7,697 nucleotides of DNA from Anaerolineales bacterium UBA6663 (GCA_002455335.1 DKKP01000064.1:1-7697); one strand, 5' to 3'. Positions 1-5,889 are shown, counted from the stretch's first letter. Translations and numbers: made by a program. Notes: generated by a model from the sequence alone, not told the origin.

Positions 1-152
1 CGCCGGGGCGCTGGGCCGAGGCCGACGTGCGCGCCGAACTCGCGCGCCGGCTGTCCTCTGGGGTCCGCCGCCGAGAGGCCGCGCGGATCGTGGCCGAGCA
101 GTCGGGGTGGGCCGTCAAGGAAGTCTACGGGCTGGATTTTGCCGCCGACTGA
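1..152 (+). CDS. rsmI: 16S rRNA (cytidine-2'-O)-methyltransferase RsmI, C-terminal end (partial)
   Basis: Only the last 49 codons are in the window, read from base 3 to the TGA at 150-152. The peptide contains W-AEADVRAEL, then a Gly-Val-Arg-Arg-Arg-Glu-Ala-Ala run, then VAEQSGWAVKEVYGL. It resembles the small C-terminal helical domain of RsmI: a helical segment, a basic turn followed by an Ala-rich helix, and a final K-[KE]-x-[VL]-Y-x-L motif. RsmI is an SAM-dependent enzyme that 2'-O-methylates C1402 of 16S rRNA in the decoding centre, together with RsmH. The SAM-binding domain lies upstream of the window, so the call rests on the tail alone. A different protein with a similar helical tail cannot be excluded. 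Confidence 0.72.
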   Translation, partial: PGRWAEADVRAELARRLSSGVRRREAARIVAEQSGWAVKEVYGLDFAAD

Positions 153-498
153 CGATCGGGATGCTCGTCGGGTACTTTTTGTGGACCGGAATCCCATAAC
201 CTTACGGATGTCCCCGTCCGGATAACCCGTACCCTCTAAACGCGACAATCCGTATCCACTGGCAGTACACTCAACCGACAACCTATAGGCAGTAACAACA
301 CGATCAGCATCGTTAAGTGATCTGAGCGTCCCGGCCCCCGCCGGGATGGGGCCCAGGCCCGAGGCCGAGCGAATCGATCGGGTTCCCGAGCGGCAGCCGC
401 AGGTCGCGTGACCGGTGCGGATCTTCAGGGATGGATGGCGGCTTCGAACCCATGCTACGACCTGCGCGACTCACCGTCGCAGGCGTGAGTGACAGCGA
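153..498. other. Intergenic region, AT-richer at its left, with a small GC hairpin
   Basis: This 346-bp stretch lies between the rsmI-like end and the SIS-domain gene. Bases about 160-330 are clearly less GC-rich than the coding DNA around them, as expected for a promoter or leader region. I found no convincing -35/-10 pair and no gene with a family I recognise. A 7-bp stem (329-335 with 340-346, loop CCCC) is present but has no T run after it, so it is not a standard terminator. Two short direct repeats occur, ATAACC (196 and 222) and GGCAGTA (261 and 288). A short open frame crossing 431-682 overlaps the next gene in another frame and is most likely chance. Confidence 0.5.
329..346. repeat. 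Small GC-rich stem-loop
   Basis: The sequence TCCCGGC, loop CCCC, GCCGGGA forms a perfect 7-bp stem. No T tract follows on either strand. It sits 153 bases upstream of the next start codon, so it could be a leader structure or a weak terminator-like element of the upstream gene. No function is assigned. Confidence 0.35.
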
Positions 499-1557
499 AT
501 GTTCAACCTCGACTCGGCCGACTCCATATCCCGGGCTGACCCTTCAGGCCATCTCCGCGGTATCGATTCCTATCCAGAACAACTCGCGCTCGCCTGGCGT
601 CAGGCGGCCGGGTTGGGCCTACCTGAAGGGGCCGAGAACGCGGATCTTGTGCTCCTGGCCGCCACAGGCGATGCCGCGCTAGCGGCGGATGTCGCCCGCC
701 ATTGCGTCCTGTTTCGTTCGCGGCTCCCGGTCGTGCTTTGGCAAGATTCGGCGCTCCCGGCCTTTGTCGGCCCACGGACGTTCGTCGTGATCGTCGCCTC
801 AGGCACCGAGCTCGCCGCGCCCGGCGCTTTGGCCGCGGCAGCGGCTGCCCGGCGCGCCTCGGTCCTGGCCATCTCCGATCGGGTCGACGCCTGGCGCGGC
901 CTGCCGAGTTGGCAACATCCCGGCGGCGAGGCGCGCGGGCTTTTCGCGACCCAGGTCGCCTACACGTTGGAAGTGCTTCACAAGTTGGGCTGCGTGCCGG
1001 ATGCGGCCCCGGATGTCGCCGAGGCCATTGAAGTGCTCGATCGGCAACGCGAGCGCCTGACAGCCGCCAGCCCGCTGCGGCGCAACCCGGCCAAGCGTAT
1101 GGCCGGCCAGTTGATCGAGCGCAACACAGCGCTCTTCGTCGTCGATGAACTGGCCCCTGCCGGAAGGCGCTGGGCCAGCGCCATCAACCAGACGGCACGG
1201 GCCTGGTCGGAGTGCTTCCCGCTGGTCGACGCCGATCAGGTCGCGGCGGGCGCGCTCTTCCCAGAAGGCCTGATCGAACGCTATATGGTGCTCTTTCTGC
1301 GCGGCGCCGATGAGGTCCAATCCTCTCAACTGCGCGCCGACCAGACCCGACTGGTCTACATGACCGGCGGCTACAACACCGACTCGATCGCGGCCATCGG
1401 CCGCGGCCGCCTTGCGCAACTCCTCACGCTGGCGCAGTTCGGCGACTACGTGGCCTATTACCTCGCGTTGTGCTATGGCGTGGACCCGAGTGGAGTGGGG
1501 AGCGTGGAGCGCTGTGGGGGGAGCGGAGAGCGGGGAGCGCTGGGCGCGGGAGCGTAG
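499..1557 (+). CDS. SIS-domain protein, degenerate bifunctional phosphoglucose/phosphomannose isomerase homologue
   Basis: The 352-residue protein follows the layout of PGI/PMI-type sugar isomerases. It has an N-terminal LDPSG-like element (D14-P15-S16-G17), a first SIS domain (about 45-165), and a C-terminal PMI/PGI domain (about 195-330) ending in FGDYVAYYLALCYGVDP. True members interconvert glucose-6-phosphate or mannose-6-phosphate with fructose-6-phosphate. Here the usual GMGGSAIGG loop is replaced by ATGDAALAAD (55-64) and SYSGNTEE by VASGTELAA (99-107). The catalytic Glu of NENAK is Gln231 (NQTAR, 230-234), and the His of NHNE is Ala245 (DADQ, 244-247). These replacements suggest no isomerase activity, so it may be a sugar-phosphate-binding or partner protein. 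The start is fixed because an in-frame TGA at 490-492 leaves ATG 499 as the first start. No good Shine-Dalgarno is seen. The last ~20 residues, rich in Gly and Glu, come from a DNA repeat and are not family-like. Confidence 0.8.
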   Translation: MFNLDSADSISRADPSGHLRGIDSYPEQLALAWRQAAGLGLPEGAENADLVLLAATGDAALAADVARHCVLFRSRLPVVLWQDSALPAFVGPRTFVVIVASGTELAAPGALAAAAAARRASVLAISDRVDAWRGLPSWQHPGGEARGLFATQVAYTLEVLHKLGCVPDAAPDVAEAIEVLDRQRERLTAASPLRRNPAKRMAGQLIERNTALFVVDELAPAGRRWASAINQTARAWSECFPLVDADQVAAGALFPEGLIERYMVLFLRGADEVQSSQLRADQTRLVYMTGGYNTDSIAAIGRGRLAQLLTLAQFGDYVAYYLALCYGVDPSGVGSVERCGGSGERGALGAGA

Positions 1558-1615
1558 TGCTGGAGCGTCGCCCCACGCCCTACGCTCTCCACACTACGCT
1601 CCACGCCCTACAGCC
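1487..1615. repeat. GAGCG-type low-complexity repeat block with inverted arms
   Basis: GAGCG occurs seven times on the plus strand between 1500 and 1567 (1500, 1507, 1521, 1528, 1535, 1550, 1563). The right half carries the complementary words CGCTC (1583, 1597) and repeated CCACGCCCTAC-like units. The block fills the gap between two convergent genes and forms the 3' end of the left one. It looks like a locally expanded repeat rather than coding sequence under selection. Confidence 0.75.
1549..1602. terminator. Long imperfect hairpin between convergent genes, possible bidirectional terminator
   Basis: GGAGCGTAGTG (1549-1559) is the exact reverse complement of CACTACGCTCC (1592-1602), an 11-bp stem. 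The stem can extend inward, because TGGAG (1561-1565) can pair with CTCCA (1587-1591). The TAG stop of the left gene (1555-1557) lies inside the left arm. There is no T run after the hairpin on either strand, so it is not a textbook intrinsic terminator. Its position between convergent genes still suggests a role in ending or stabilising both transcripts. Confidence 0.45.
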
Positions 1616-1619
1616 GACG

Positions 1620-2954
1620 CTACACGGTGTCGAAGCAGTAGAACAGCTTCTGATACGGCTCACGAAACTCGACGACGTCTTCGAGCACGGTCTCGGGCGA
1701 TTGCCTCTCGATCAAGACGCGGGCCATGAAGTCCGCGATCTGGGTCATTTGCTCTTCCTTCATCCCCAGCCGCGTCACCTCGATCGTGCCCATGCGGAGG
1801 CCGCTGGGCCGATCCCAATCGGCAGGGCCGTCGTTGGGCAGCAGGTTCTTGTTCGTGATCAGGTTCGCGCGCGCGAGCAAGTGCGCGACGTCGAGCCCGC
1901 CGCCCTGCGCGCGCACATCGGCGATGACCTGGTGCGTGGTCGTGTAGCCTTTGTGTTTGCCGAGCACCGGGATGCCGCGTGCGTCGAGCGCAGCCGCGAG
2001 TGCGCGGGCGTTGGCCACGATCTGGGCCATGAAGTCTTTGCCAAAGGCGATCATCTCGGCCGCGGCCACGGCGAGCGCAGCGACCCGATTGACCTGATGC
2101 GTCGCCGCCAGCACAGGGAAGATCGCGGTCGTCAGCGGCTCGGTCAGCGTCGGGTCGTTCCACATCAACATGCCGCTCTGCGGGCCGCCAAAGGTCTTGC
2201 CGGCCGAGCCCGAGAGCACGTCGGCGCCCTCGGCGAGCGGATCCTGAAACTGGCCGCCCGCGATCAGGCCGGCCTGATGTGCGCCGTCGAAAAACAACCG
2301 GCCGCCCCATTCCTGAATCACGGCCTTGATCTCGCGCACCGGCTGTGGGAAGAGCGTCATCGACAGCCCAAGCGTGACGATCTTGGGCTTCACAAGCGGC
2401 GCCATCTTGCGGAAGAGATCCAGATCGACGGTCAGTTCGGCCGGGTCGAAGGGCACGTCGACGATCTTGAGCCCGCGCTGGCCGGCCGGGCCGTCGATGC
2501 GGTTGCTCGAATGACCGCCGAAGGGCTGCGAGACGGTCATCACCACGTCGCCGGGCTCGGCCATGGCGTAGTACACGGCCATATTGCCGAGCATGCTGCC
2601 CATCAAGCGGTGGTCGGCGTACCCGCAGCGAAAGGCTTGCTTGAGCAGTTCCACGCACAGCGACTCGACCTCATCGATGTGTTTGGTGCCCGCGAACCAG
2701 CGCTGGACCGAGCCGATATGGCCCTCAGCGGCGCGGGTGCCGATCTCGGAGGCGAGCAGCGCACGCACCGTCGGGCTGGTCGGCGCCTCGGGCGCGAGCA
2801 GGTTGACGCACTGCTGGCCGCGCCAGGTCTCGTTGCGTTTGACGGCGTCGAGCACCGCCTGCTGCATCTCGGCGCCCGTCTTGCAGGCGTTGAGCACGGC
2901 CCGAGCGTTCGCCAGGATGGCTGGATCGTGGACTTCGAAGGGGGGGGTGGTCAT
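1620..2954 (-). CDS. Serine hydroxymethyltransferase-family PLP enzyme, divergent (possible aldolase/transaldolase)
   Basis: This 444-residue fold-type I PLP enzyme aligns over its full length with SHMT (GlyA, usually about 415-430 aa), which transfers the serine hydroxymethyl carbon to tetrahydrofolate. Several elements are kept. E56 lies in NLLAPEA, where SHMT has ASEN. FGGH ends at His148. FDGAHQAGL carries D223 (PLP pyridine N) and H226. K253 is the Schiff-base lysine, and R387 in SGLRMGT binds the substrate carboxylate. The lysine motif is GSAGKTFGGPQSG instead of TTTTHKTLRGPRGG, so the His before the lysine is Gly252. The EGYPGKRYYGG region reads EGHIGSVQRWFAG, and the folate-side PHSGSQAN segment is changed. 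The C-terminus ends in an unusual aromatic tail (YQKLFYCF). It may therefore act on another beta-hydroxy amino acid or use an aldehyde in place of folate. AAAGGA (2961-2966, read on the minus strand) sits 6 nt before ATG 2954 and supports this start. An FCD regulator is divergent from it. Confidence 0.85.
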   Translation of the reverse strand: MTTPPFEVHDPAILANARAVLNACKTGAEMQQAVLDAVKRNETWRGQQCVNLLAPEAPTSPTVRALLASEIGTRAAEGHIGSVQRWFAGTKHIDEVESLCVELLKQAFRCGYADHRLMGSMLGNMAVYYAMAEPGDVVMTVSQPFGGHSSNRIDGPAGQRGLKIVDVPFDPAELTVDLDLFRKMAPLVKPKIVTLGLSMTLFPQPVREIKAVIQEWGGRLFFDGAHQAGLIAGGQFQDPLAEGADVLSGSAGKTFGGPQSGMLMWNDPTLTEPLTTAIFPVLAATHQVNRVAALAVAAAEMIAFGKDFMAQIVANARALAAALDARGIPVLGKHKGYTTTHQVIADVRAQGGGLDVAHLLARANLITNKNLLPNDGPADWDRPSGLRMGTIEVTRLGMKEEQMTQIADFMARVLIERQSPETVLEDVVEFREPYQKLFYCFDTV

Positions 2955-2960
2955 GAACGG

Positions 2961-2966
2961 TCCTTT
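2961..2966 (-). promoter_or_regulatory. Ribosome binding site of the SHMT-like gene
   Basis: On the minus strand the bases read AAAGGA, 6 nt before the ATG at 2954-2952. It is one of the few well-placed Shine-Dalgarno sites in the window and fixes the start codon just before the C8 run in codons 3-5. Confidence 0.65.
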
Positions 2967-2993
2967 GGTTTGTATTTCTGGATACAGTATACT
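2965..2993 (+). promoter_or_regulatory. Predicted promoter of the GntR/FCD regulator gene
   Basis: A TATACT -10 box (2988-2993) is preceded by TTGGTT (2965-2970) with 17-bp spacing. The -35 is weak (TTG matches). A start point about 7 nt after the -10 box falls at about 3000, almost on the ATG at 3002. The transcript would then be leaderless, which agrees with the absence of any Shine-Dalgarno before that ATG. Confidence 0.5.
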
Positions 2994-2999
2994 TTATCC
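2980..2999. promoter_or_regulatory. 20-bp palindrome, candidate FCD regulator operator in a divergent promoter
   Basis: The sequence GGATACAGTATACTTTATCC is a palindrome with a single mismatched pair (C2985 against T2994). The core AGTATACT is perfect, and GGATA/TATCC form the outer arms. It lies in the 47-bp gap between the divergent SHMT-like and GntR/FCD genes. The -10 of the regulator (TATACT, 2988-2993) and a possible minus-strand -10 (TATACT read from 2991 to 2986) both lie inside it. A dimer bound here would block both promoters. GntR-family regulators of the FCD type commonly bind short palindromes of this kind next to their own gene. Binding itself is inferred. Confidence 0.65.
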
Positions 3000-3001
3000 C
3001 A

Positions 3002-3664
3002 ATGACGACCGAACCGGTTCTGGAAAGCCTGAGTCCGCATCGCACGTTGCCTGAGCAAGTGGCGGACCGGGTGCGCGAGGCGATCCTGGCGGGCCGCTAC
3101 CGCGGCGGGGATCCGCTCAGGCAGGAGGAGCTGGCGGCGCAGCTCGGCGTCAGCCGGATCCCGGTGCGTGAAGCGCTGCGCCAGCTTGAGGCTGAGGGCT
3201 TTGTGGTTGTCAATCCGCGGCGGGGCGCGAGCGTGGCCACGCTGTCGGCGGCCGAGGCGATCGAGATCTACGACATGCGGATCGGGCTCGAGACCCGGTT
3301 ATTGCGGCTGGCGTTGCCGCGGTTGACGGCGGCGGATTTGGAACAAGCGGAGGCCGGGCTGATGGAGATCGATCGCGAAACCGATCCGGCGCGTTGGGGT
3401 GCGCTCAACTGGGCTTTTCACGCGGCGCTGTATGCGCCGGCCGAGCGTCCGCGGATGCTGACGACAATCAAGGGCCTGCACGACAACGTCGACCGCTACT
3501 TGCGGATCTATCTGGCCCCTGCTGAGCGCCAGGCGCTGTCGCAGGCCCAACATCGGGCCCTTGTGGTGGCGTGCCGGCGTGGCGCGCATGCAGAGGCGCT
3601 TCAGGTGCTCGAGCAGCACCTGGCCGACGCCAGCGCGGCGCTGGCTGCGGGGCTGGGCGGCTGA
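3002..3664 (+). CDS. GntR-family transcriptional regulator with FCD domain
   Basis: The 220-residue protein has an N-terminal winged helix-turn-helix (about 14-80). Its recognition region is QEELAAQLGVSRIPVREAL (41-59), and the wing is NPRRGASV (71-78). The C-terminal FCD helical domain (about 85-210) carries candidate metal and ligand residues N136 and H140 (LNWAFHAALY), H184 (AQHRAL) and H206 (LEQHLA). FCD regulators typically sense small organic acids or amino-acid-derived metabolites and repress a divergent gene. The divergent SHMT-like enzyme and the shared palindrome make it the likely local repressor or activator of that gene and of itself. There is no Shine-Dalgarno and the predicted transcript starts at about the ATG, so translation is probably leaderless. 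Length is normal for the family. The ligand cannot be read from the sequence. Confidence 0.92.
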   Translation: MTTEPVLESLSPHRTLPEQVADRVREAILAGRYRGGDPLRQEELAAQLGVSRIPVREALRQLEAEGFVVVNPRRGASVATLSAAEAIEIYDMRIGLETRLLRLALPRLTAADLEQAEAGLMEIDRETDPARWGALNWAFHAALYAPAERPRMLTTIKGLHDNVDRYLRIYLAPAERQALSQAQHRALVVACRRGAHAEALQVLEQHLADASAALAAGLGG

Positions 3665-3722
3665 CCGCGATTCGAGGGGTGGCTGGAAATGACTGAAATC
3701 GGCCCATTCGCGATATCGATCC

Positions 3723-4445
3723 TCAGGGCCCTTCCACTTCACGAAACACCAGCCGGACGCCGCCGGCATAGGCGCTCGCCTCGGTAGCGCACGTTGGCGC
3801 GATCACGGTGTCGGCCCGCGCCTGTGGATAATCGGCCAGACGCACGACGTAGCTCACGCCCGGCTCCATCACAAAATCGCCATAGCCCGGCCCGATCTCG
3901 GGCTTGAGACCGGTGAAGAACCGGTCCGCACCGCCGTTCCATTCCACCTGGATCTCGTACCCCCCGATCTGCTGGCCCGTCGGATCTTGCGTGAAGACCT
4001 CGAGCAGCGCCCGACTGATCGCGCGCTCACAAACGTCCTCGCGGCTCACAAGCGCAAAGCCCGGATCCGGGCTCGGCGTCGGGCTCGCCTGTGCCTGTGT
4101 GGCAATCGGCTCGATGGGCACGGCATCCAGGGTGGCTGGCGCCGGCGTGATCTCAAGCGCCTGCGCCAACTCGGCCAGCGCCCGCGCAGGCTCGACGCGC
4201 CCGGCGGCCGCCTCCTGCTGCGCCATCTGGGCGATTGCCGTGGTCGGGTCCGTCAGGCCAAGCCCGGCCAGAGCGGCCCGCGCCGCGATCAGATCGCGTG
4301 AATCGCGATAGGTCGTTGCGATCTGCACCAGCGGGGGCGGTGTTTCGGAAGGGATGGGGATTGCAGGCGGCGCCTCGCAACCCGCGCTCAACACAAGCGC
4401 GCCGATCGCCAGAAGTCGCAGGAGGGCCGGGGGGAGCCGGCGCAC
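3723..4445 (-). CDS. Small secreted lipoprotein with helical stalk and C-terminal beta domain, function unknown
   Basis: Taken from GTG at 4445, this is a 240-residue protein. It begins MRRLPPALLRLLAIGALVL and continues SAGC, a type II signal peptide with lipobox LSAGC and lipidated C23. This predicts an exported, membrane-anchored protein. Residues about 40-105 are Ala-rich and helical. A PTPSPDP linker follows (122-128). The C-terminal domain contains C139, VEWNGG (167-172), FFTGLKPEIGPGYGDF (176-191), MEPGVSYVVRL (193-203) and C219, so a disulphide between C139 and C219 is possible. I recall similar TGLKPE/GPGY domains in Chloroflexota proteins but cannot name a function. The open frame continues upstream to 4592, but that part would be read from the terminator and the tRNA, so it is not used. 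TTG at 4457 is an alternative start with a weak GGTG site. No strong Shine-Dalgarno is seen for either start. Confidence 0.7.
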   Translation of the reverse strand: MRRLPPALLRLLAIGALVLSAGCEAPPAIPIPSETPPPLVQIATTYRDSRDLIAARAALAGLGLTDPTTAIAQMAQQEAAAGRVEPARALAELAQALEITPAPATLDAVPIEPIATQAQASPTPSPDPGFALVSREDVCERAISRALLEVFTQDPTGQQIGGYEIQVEWNGGADRFFTGLKPEIGPGYGDFVMEPGVSYVVRLADYPQARADTVIAPTCATEASAYAGGVRLVFREVEGP

Positions 4446-4452
4446 TTTGGAC

Positions 4453-4478
4453 AACAAGTCTGCACCAGGCTGTATAAT
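4453..4478 (+). promoter_or_regulatory. Promoter-like extended -10 box on the plus strand
   Basis: TATAAT (4473-4478) is a perfect -10 box with the TG of an extended -10 directly before it (4471-4472). TGGACA (4448-4453) is a close -35 match, but the 19-bp spacing is long. Transcription from here would start at about 4485 and enter the terminator hairpin at once. It lies 5' of the lipoprotein gene, which is on the other strand, and may be chance. Confidence 0.35.
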
Positions 4479-4482
4479 GGAC

Positions 4483-4512
4483 AAAACGCGACGGGAGTCC
4501 CGTCGCGTTTTT
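4483..4512 (-). terminator. Bidirectional intrinsic terminator of tRNA-Leu
   Basis: The two arms (4483-4495 and 4499-4511) are exact reverse complements over 13 bp around an AGT loop. The inner 9 bp are GC-rich (CGCGACGGG) and the outer end is a 4-bp A/T tract that supplies T runs on both strands. On the minus strand it begins two bases after the tRNA discriminator base, so it ends the tRNA transcript. On the plus strand it is followed by TTTTT and works equally well. Confidence 0.88.
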
Positions 4513-4513
4513 G

Positions 4514-4598
4514 TGCCGAAGGTGGGAGTCGAACCCACACGGCTTTTCAGGCCAAACGATTTTGAGTCGTTCGTGTCTGCCAGTTCCACCACTTCGGC
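4514..4598 (-). tRNA. tRNA-Leu(CAA)
   Basis: On the minus strand the acceptor arms GCCGAAG (4598-4592) and CTTCGGC (4521-4515) pair perfectly, with discriminator A at 4514. The anticodon stem AACGA/TCGTT encloses loop CTCAAAA, giving anticodon CAA (4564-4562), which reads the leucine codon UUG. The long variable arm (GGC, CTGAAAA, GCC) marks a class II tRNA, and the T arm is GTGGG-TTCGACT-CCCAC. CCA is not encoded: the bases after the discriminator are CAAAA. The 3' end is therefore added by CCA-adding enzyme. Confidence 0.95.
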
Positions 4599-4609
4599 GT
4601 CGGAAACCT

Positions 4610-4615
4610 ATTATA
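4610..4615 (-). promoter_or_regulatory. Predicted -10 box of the tRNA-Leu gene
   Basis: On the minus strand TATAAT is read from 4615 to 4610. A start point about 7 nt later, near 4603, would give a leader of only about 5 nt before the tRNA 5' end. A TACAAA -35 matches the consensus weakly at 17-bp spacing. The AT-rich core TATTATACT also has a plus-strand TATACT (4612-4617) that might serve ychF, but no -35 fits it. Confidence 0.5.
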
Positions 4616-4724
4616 CTCGATCTGTTCTTCCGTTTGTAGTCATCTGAGTTGACCACCGGGACGACCCGCGGCCAGGGTATGGCCCGGCCGTCGGTCGCCT
4701 CAGAGGTCACCTCAACTCTCTACC

Positions 4725-5819
4725 ATGAAACTCGGCATCATCGGACTCCCCCAATCAGGCAAGACCACCATTTTCAATGCGCTCACCCGCGGCGACAAGC
4801 CGGTCGGCGGCGGCCGACAGGTCGGGCGCTTCGAAGTGCAGACCGCTGTCGTGCCGGTGCCCGACCCGCGCGTCGACACGCTCTCGGCCATGTTCAAACC
4901 CAAGCGCACGATCTACGCGCAGGTGGTGTATGCCGACATCGCCGGGCTCGAGGGCGAATCCTCGGCCACTGAGAAAACGGGCTTCTCGGGCCAGCTACTC
5001 AACCAGCTGACCACGATGGAAGGCTTTCTGCACGTCGTGCGCGCGTTCGACAACCCGACTGTCCCACATCCCAGCGGCTCGGTCGACCCGGCCCGCGACT
5101 TGAAGACCGTGGAGGGCGAGCTGCTGCTCAACGACCTTCTCGCCGTCGAACGCAAGCTCGAGCGGCTGAACGACGAAGGCCGCAAGGGCATCATCAAAGA
5201 TAAGGGTCTGCATGCTCAGGAGTTGGCGCTGTTCACCAAGCTCTACGAAGCGCTTTCAAACGACATCCCGGCCCGGCAGGTCGAGCTCTCACAGACCGAA
5301 GAGCGCGCGCTTGCCAGTTACCAGCTGCTGACTCGTAAGCCGATGCTCGTCGTCTTCAACGTCGGCGACGACGACGACCCGGCGCGGGCGACAGCCGTCG
5401 GCGGCGGTGCACATTCGGTGCGGCTCAAGGGCAAGCTCGAGATGGAGCTCGCCCAGCTTCCGGCAGACGACGCCGCGCTCTTCATGGAGGAGTACGGCAT
5501 CACCGAGCTCGGCCTGAATCGCGTGATACAAATCTCGTACGACCTGCTTGGTCTGCAATCGTTCTTCACAGTCGGCGAAGACGAGGTGCGCGCCTGGACG
5601 ACGGGCCGCGGCGCCAGCGCCCCCGAGGCCGCCGGCGAGATCCACACCGATTTACAAAAGGGCTTCATCCGCGCCGAAGTCGTGGGGTACGACGACCTGG
5701 TCGGGCTGGGTGGCTACACCGAGGTCAAGGCCAAGGGCAAGCTCAGGCTGGAAGGCAAAGAATACGTCGTTCAAGATGGCGACATCCTGAACATCCGCTT
5801 TAGCCCTCCCGGGAAATAA
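4725..5819 (+). CDS. ychF: Ribosome-associated GTPase/ATPase YchF (OLA1/OBG family)
   Basis: The 364-residue length matches YchF. The P-loop is GLPQSGKT (7-14), followed by TIFNALTRG. The G3 motif is DIAG (71-74). The G4 position is NVGD (212-215) instead of NKxD, which explains the relaxed preference for ATP over GTP in this family. The C-terminal TGS domain (about 278-360) has LQSFFTVGEDEVRAWT, HTDLQKGFIRAEV and a final QDGDILNIRF. YchF binds ribosomes and is linked to stress responses and translation fidelity. The P-loop uses QSGKT where E. coli has NVGKS. ATG 4725 is the natural start because MKLGIIGLPQSGK begins directly at the strand and P-loop. No well-placed Shine-Dalgarno is seen: GAGG at 4703 is 18 nt away and within a small GAGG-TCA-CCTC stem. 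pepF follows 78 bp downstream on the same strand. Confidence 0.95.
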   Translation: MKLGIIGLPQSGKTTIFNALTRGDKPVGGGRQVGRFEVQTAVVPVPDPRVDTLSAMFKPKRTIYAQVVYADIAGLEGESSATEKTGFSGQLLNQLTTMEGFLHVVRAFDNPTVPHPSGSVDPARDLKTVEGELLLNDLLAVERKLERLNDEGRKGIIKDKGLHAQELALFTKLYEALSNDIPARQVELSQTEERALASYQLLTRKPMLVVFNVGDDDDPARATAVGGGAHSVRLKGKLEMELAQLPADDAALFMEEYGITELGLNRVIQISYDLLGLQSFFTVGEDEVRAWTTGRGASAPEAAGEIHTDLQKGFIRAEVVGYDDLVGLGGYTEVKAKGKLRLEGKEYVVQDGDILNIRFSPPGK

Positions 5820-5865
5820 GATCCGGGATCCGTTGCGGGTTCCCACAAGCCCGCTGAGATTCGAG

Positions 5866-5889
5866 AGGAGGAACGGCGCTCCGGCGCCG
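5866..5889 (+). promoter_or_regulatory. Perfect Shine-Dalgarno followed by a spacer hairpin, pepF leader
   Basis: AGGAGG (5866-5871) is 26 nt before the pepF ATG, too far for normal use. Between them lies a 6-bp stem, CGGCGC (5874-5879) with GCGCCG (5884-5889) and loop TCCG. If the stem folds, only 10 unpaired nucleotides separate the site from the ATG, an acceptable distance. No alternative ATG, GTG or TTG lies in frame near the site. Confidence 0.5.

Noticed and set aside
196..294. Short direct repeats ATAACC (196, 222) and GGCAGTA (261, 288), seen as possible operator half-sites
   Set aside because: They are only 6-7 bp long, two copies each, with no symmetry and no promoter next to them, so they are not better than chance.
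1500..1615. GAGCG block as a CRISPR-like array
   Set aside because: Repeat units are about 5-9 bp with irregular spacing and no spacer-repeat order. There are no cas genes nearby.
1470..3005. A 511-codon open frame on the plus strand through the SHMT-like gene
   Set aside because: It is antisense to a clearly recognised PLP enzyme. Its peptide, rich in His, Arg and Gly, matches no family I know and is typical of a mirror frame in high-GC DNA.
4446..4592. N-terminal extension of the lipoprotein frame (MVELADTNDS...)
   Set aside because: These codons are read from the tRNA-Leu and its terminator. The signal peptide and lipobox place the true start at GTG 4445, or possibly TTG 4457.
5820..5865. 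Possible terminator between ychF and pepF (GCGGG ... CCCGC)
   Set aside because: The stem is short with a 10-nt loop and no T run. It is too weak to call.
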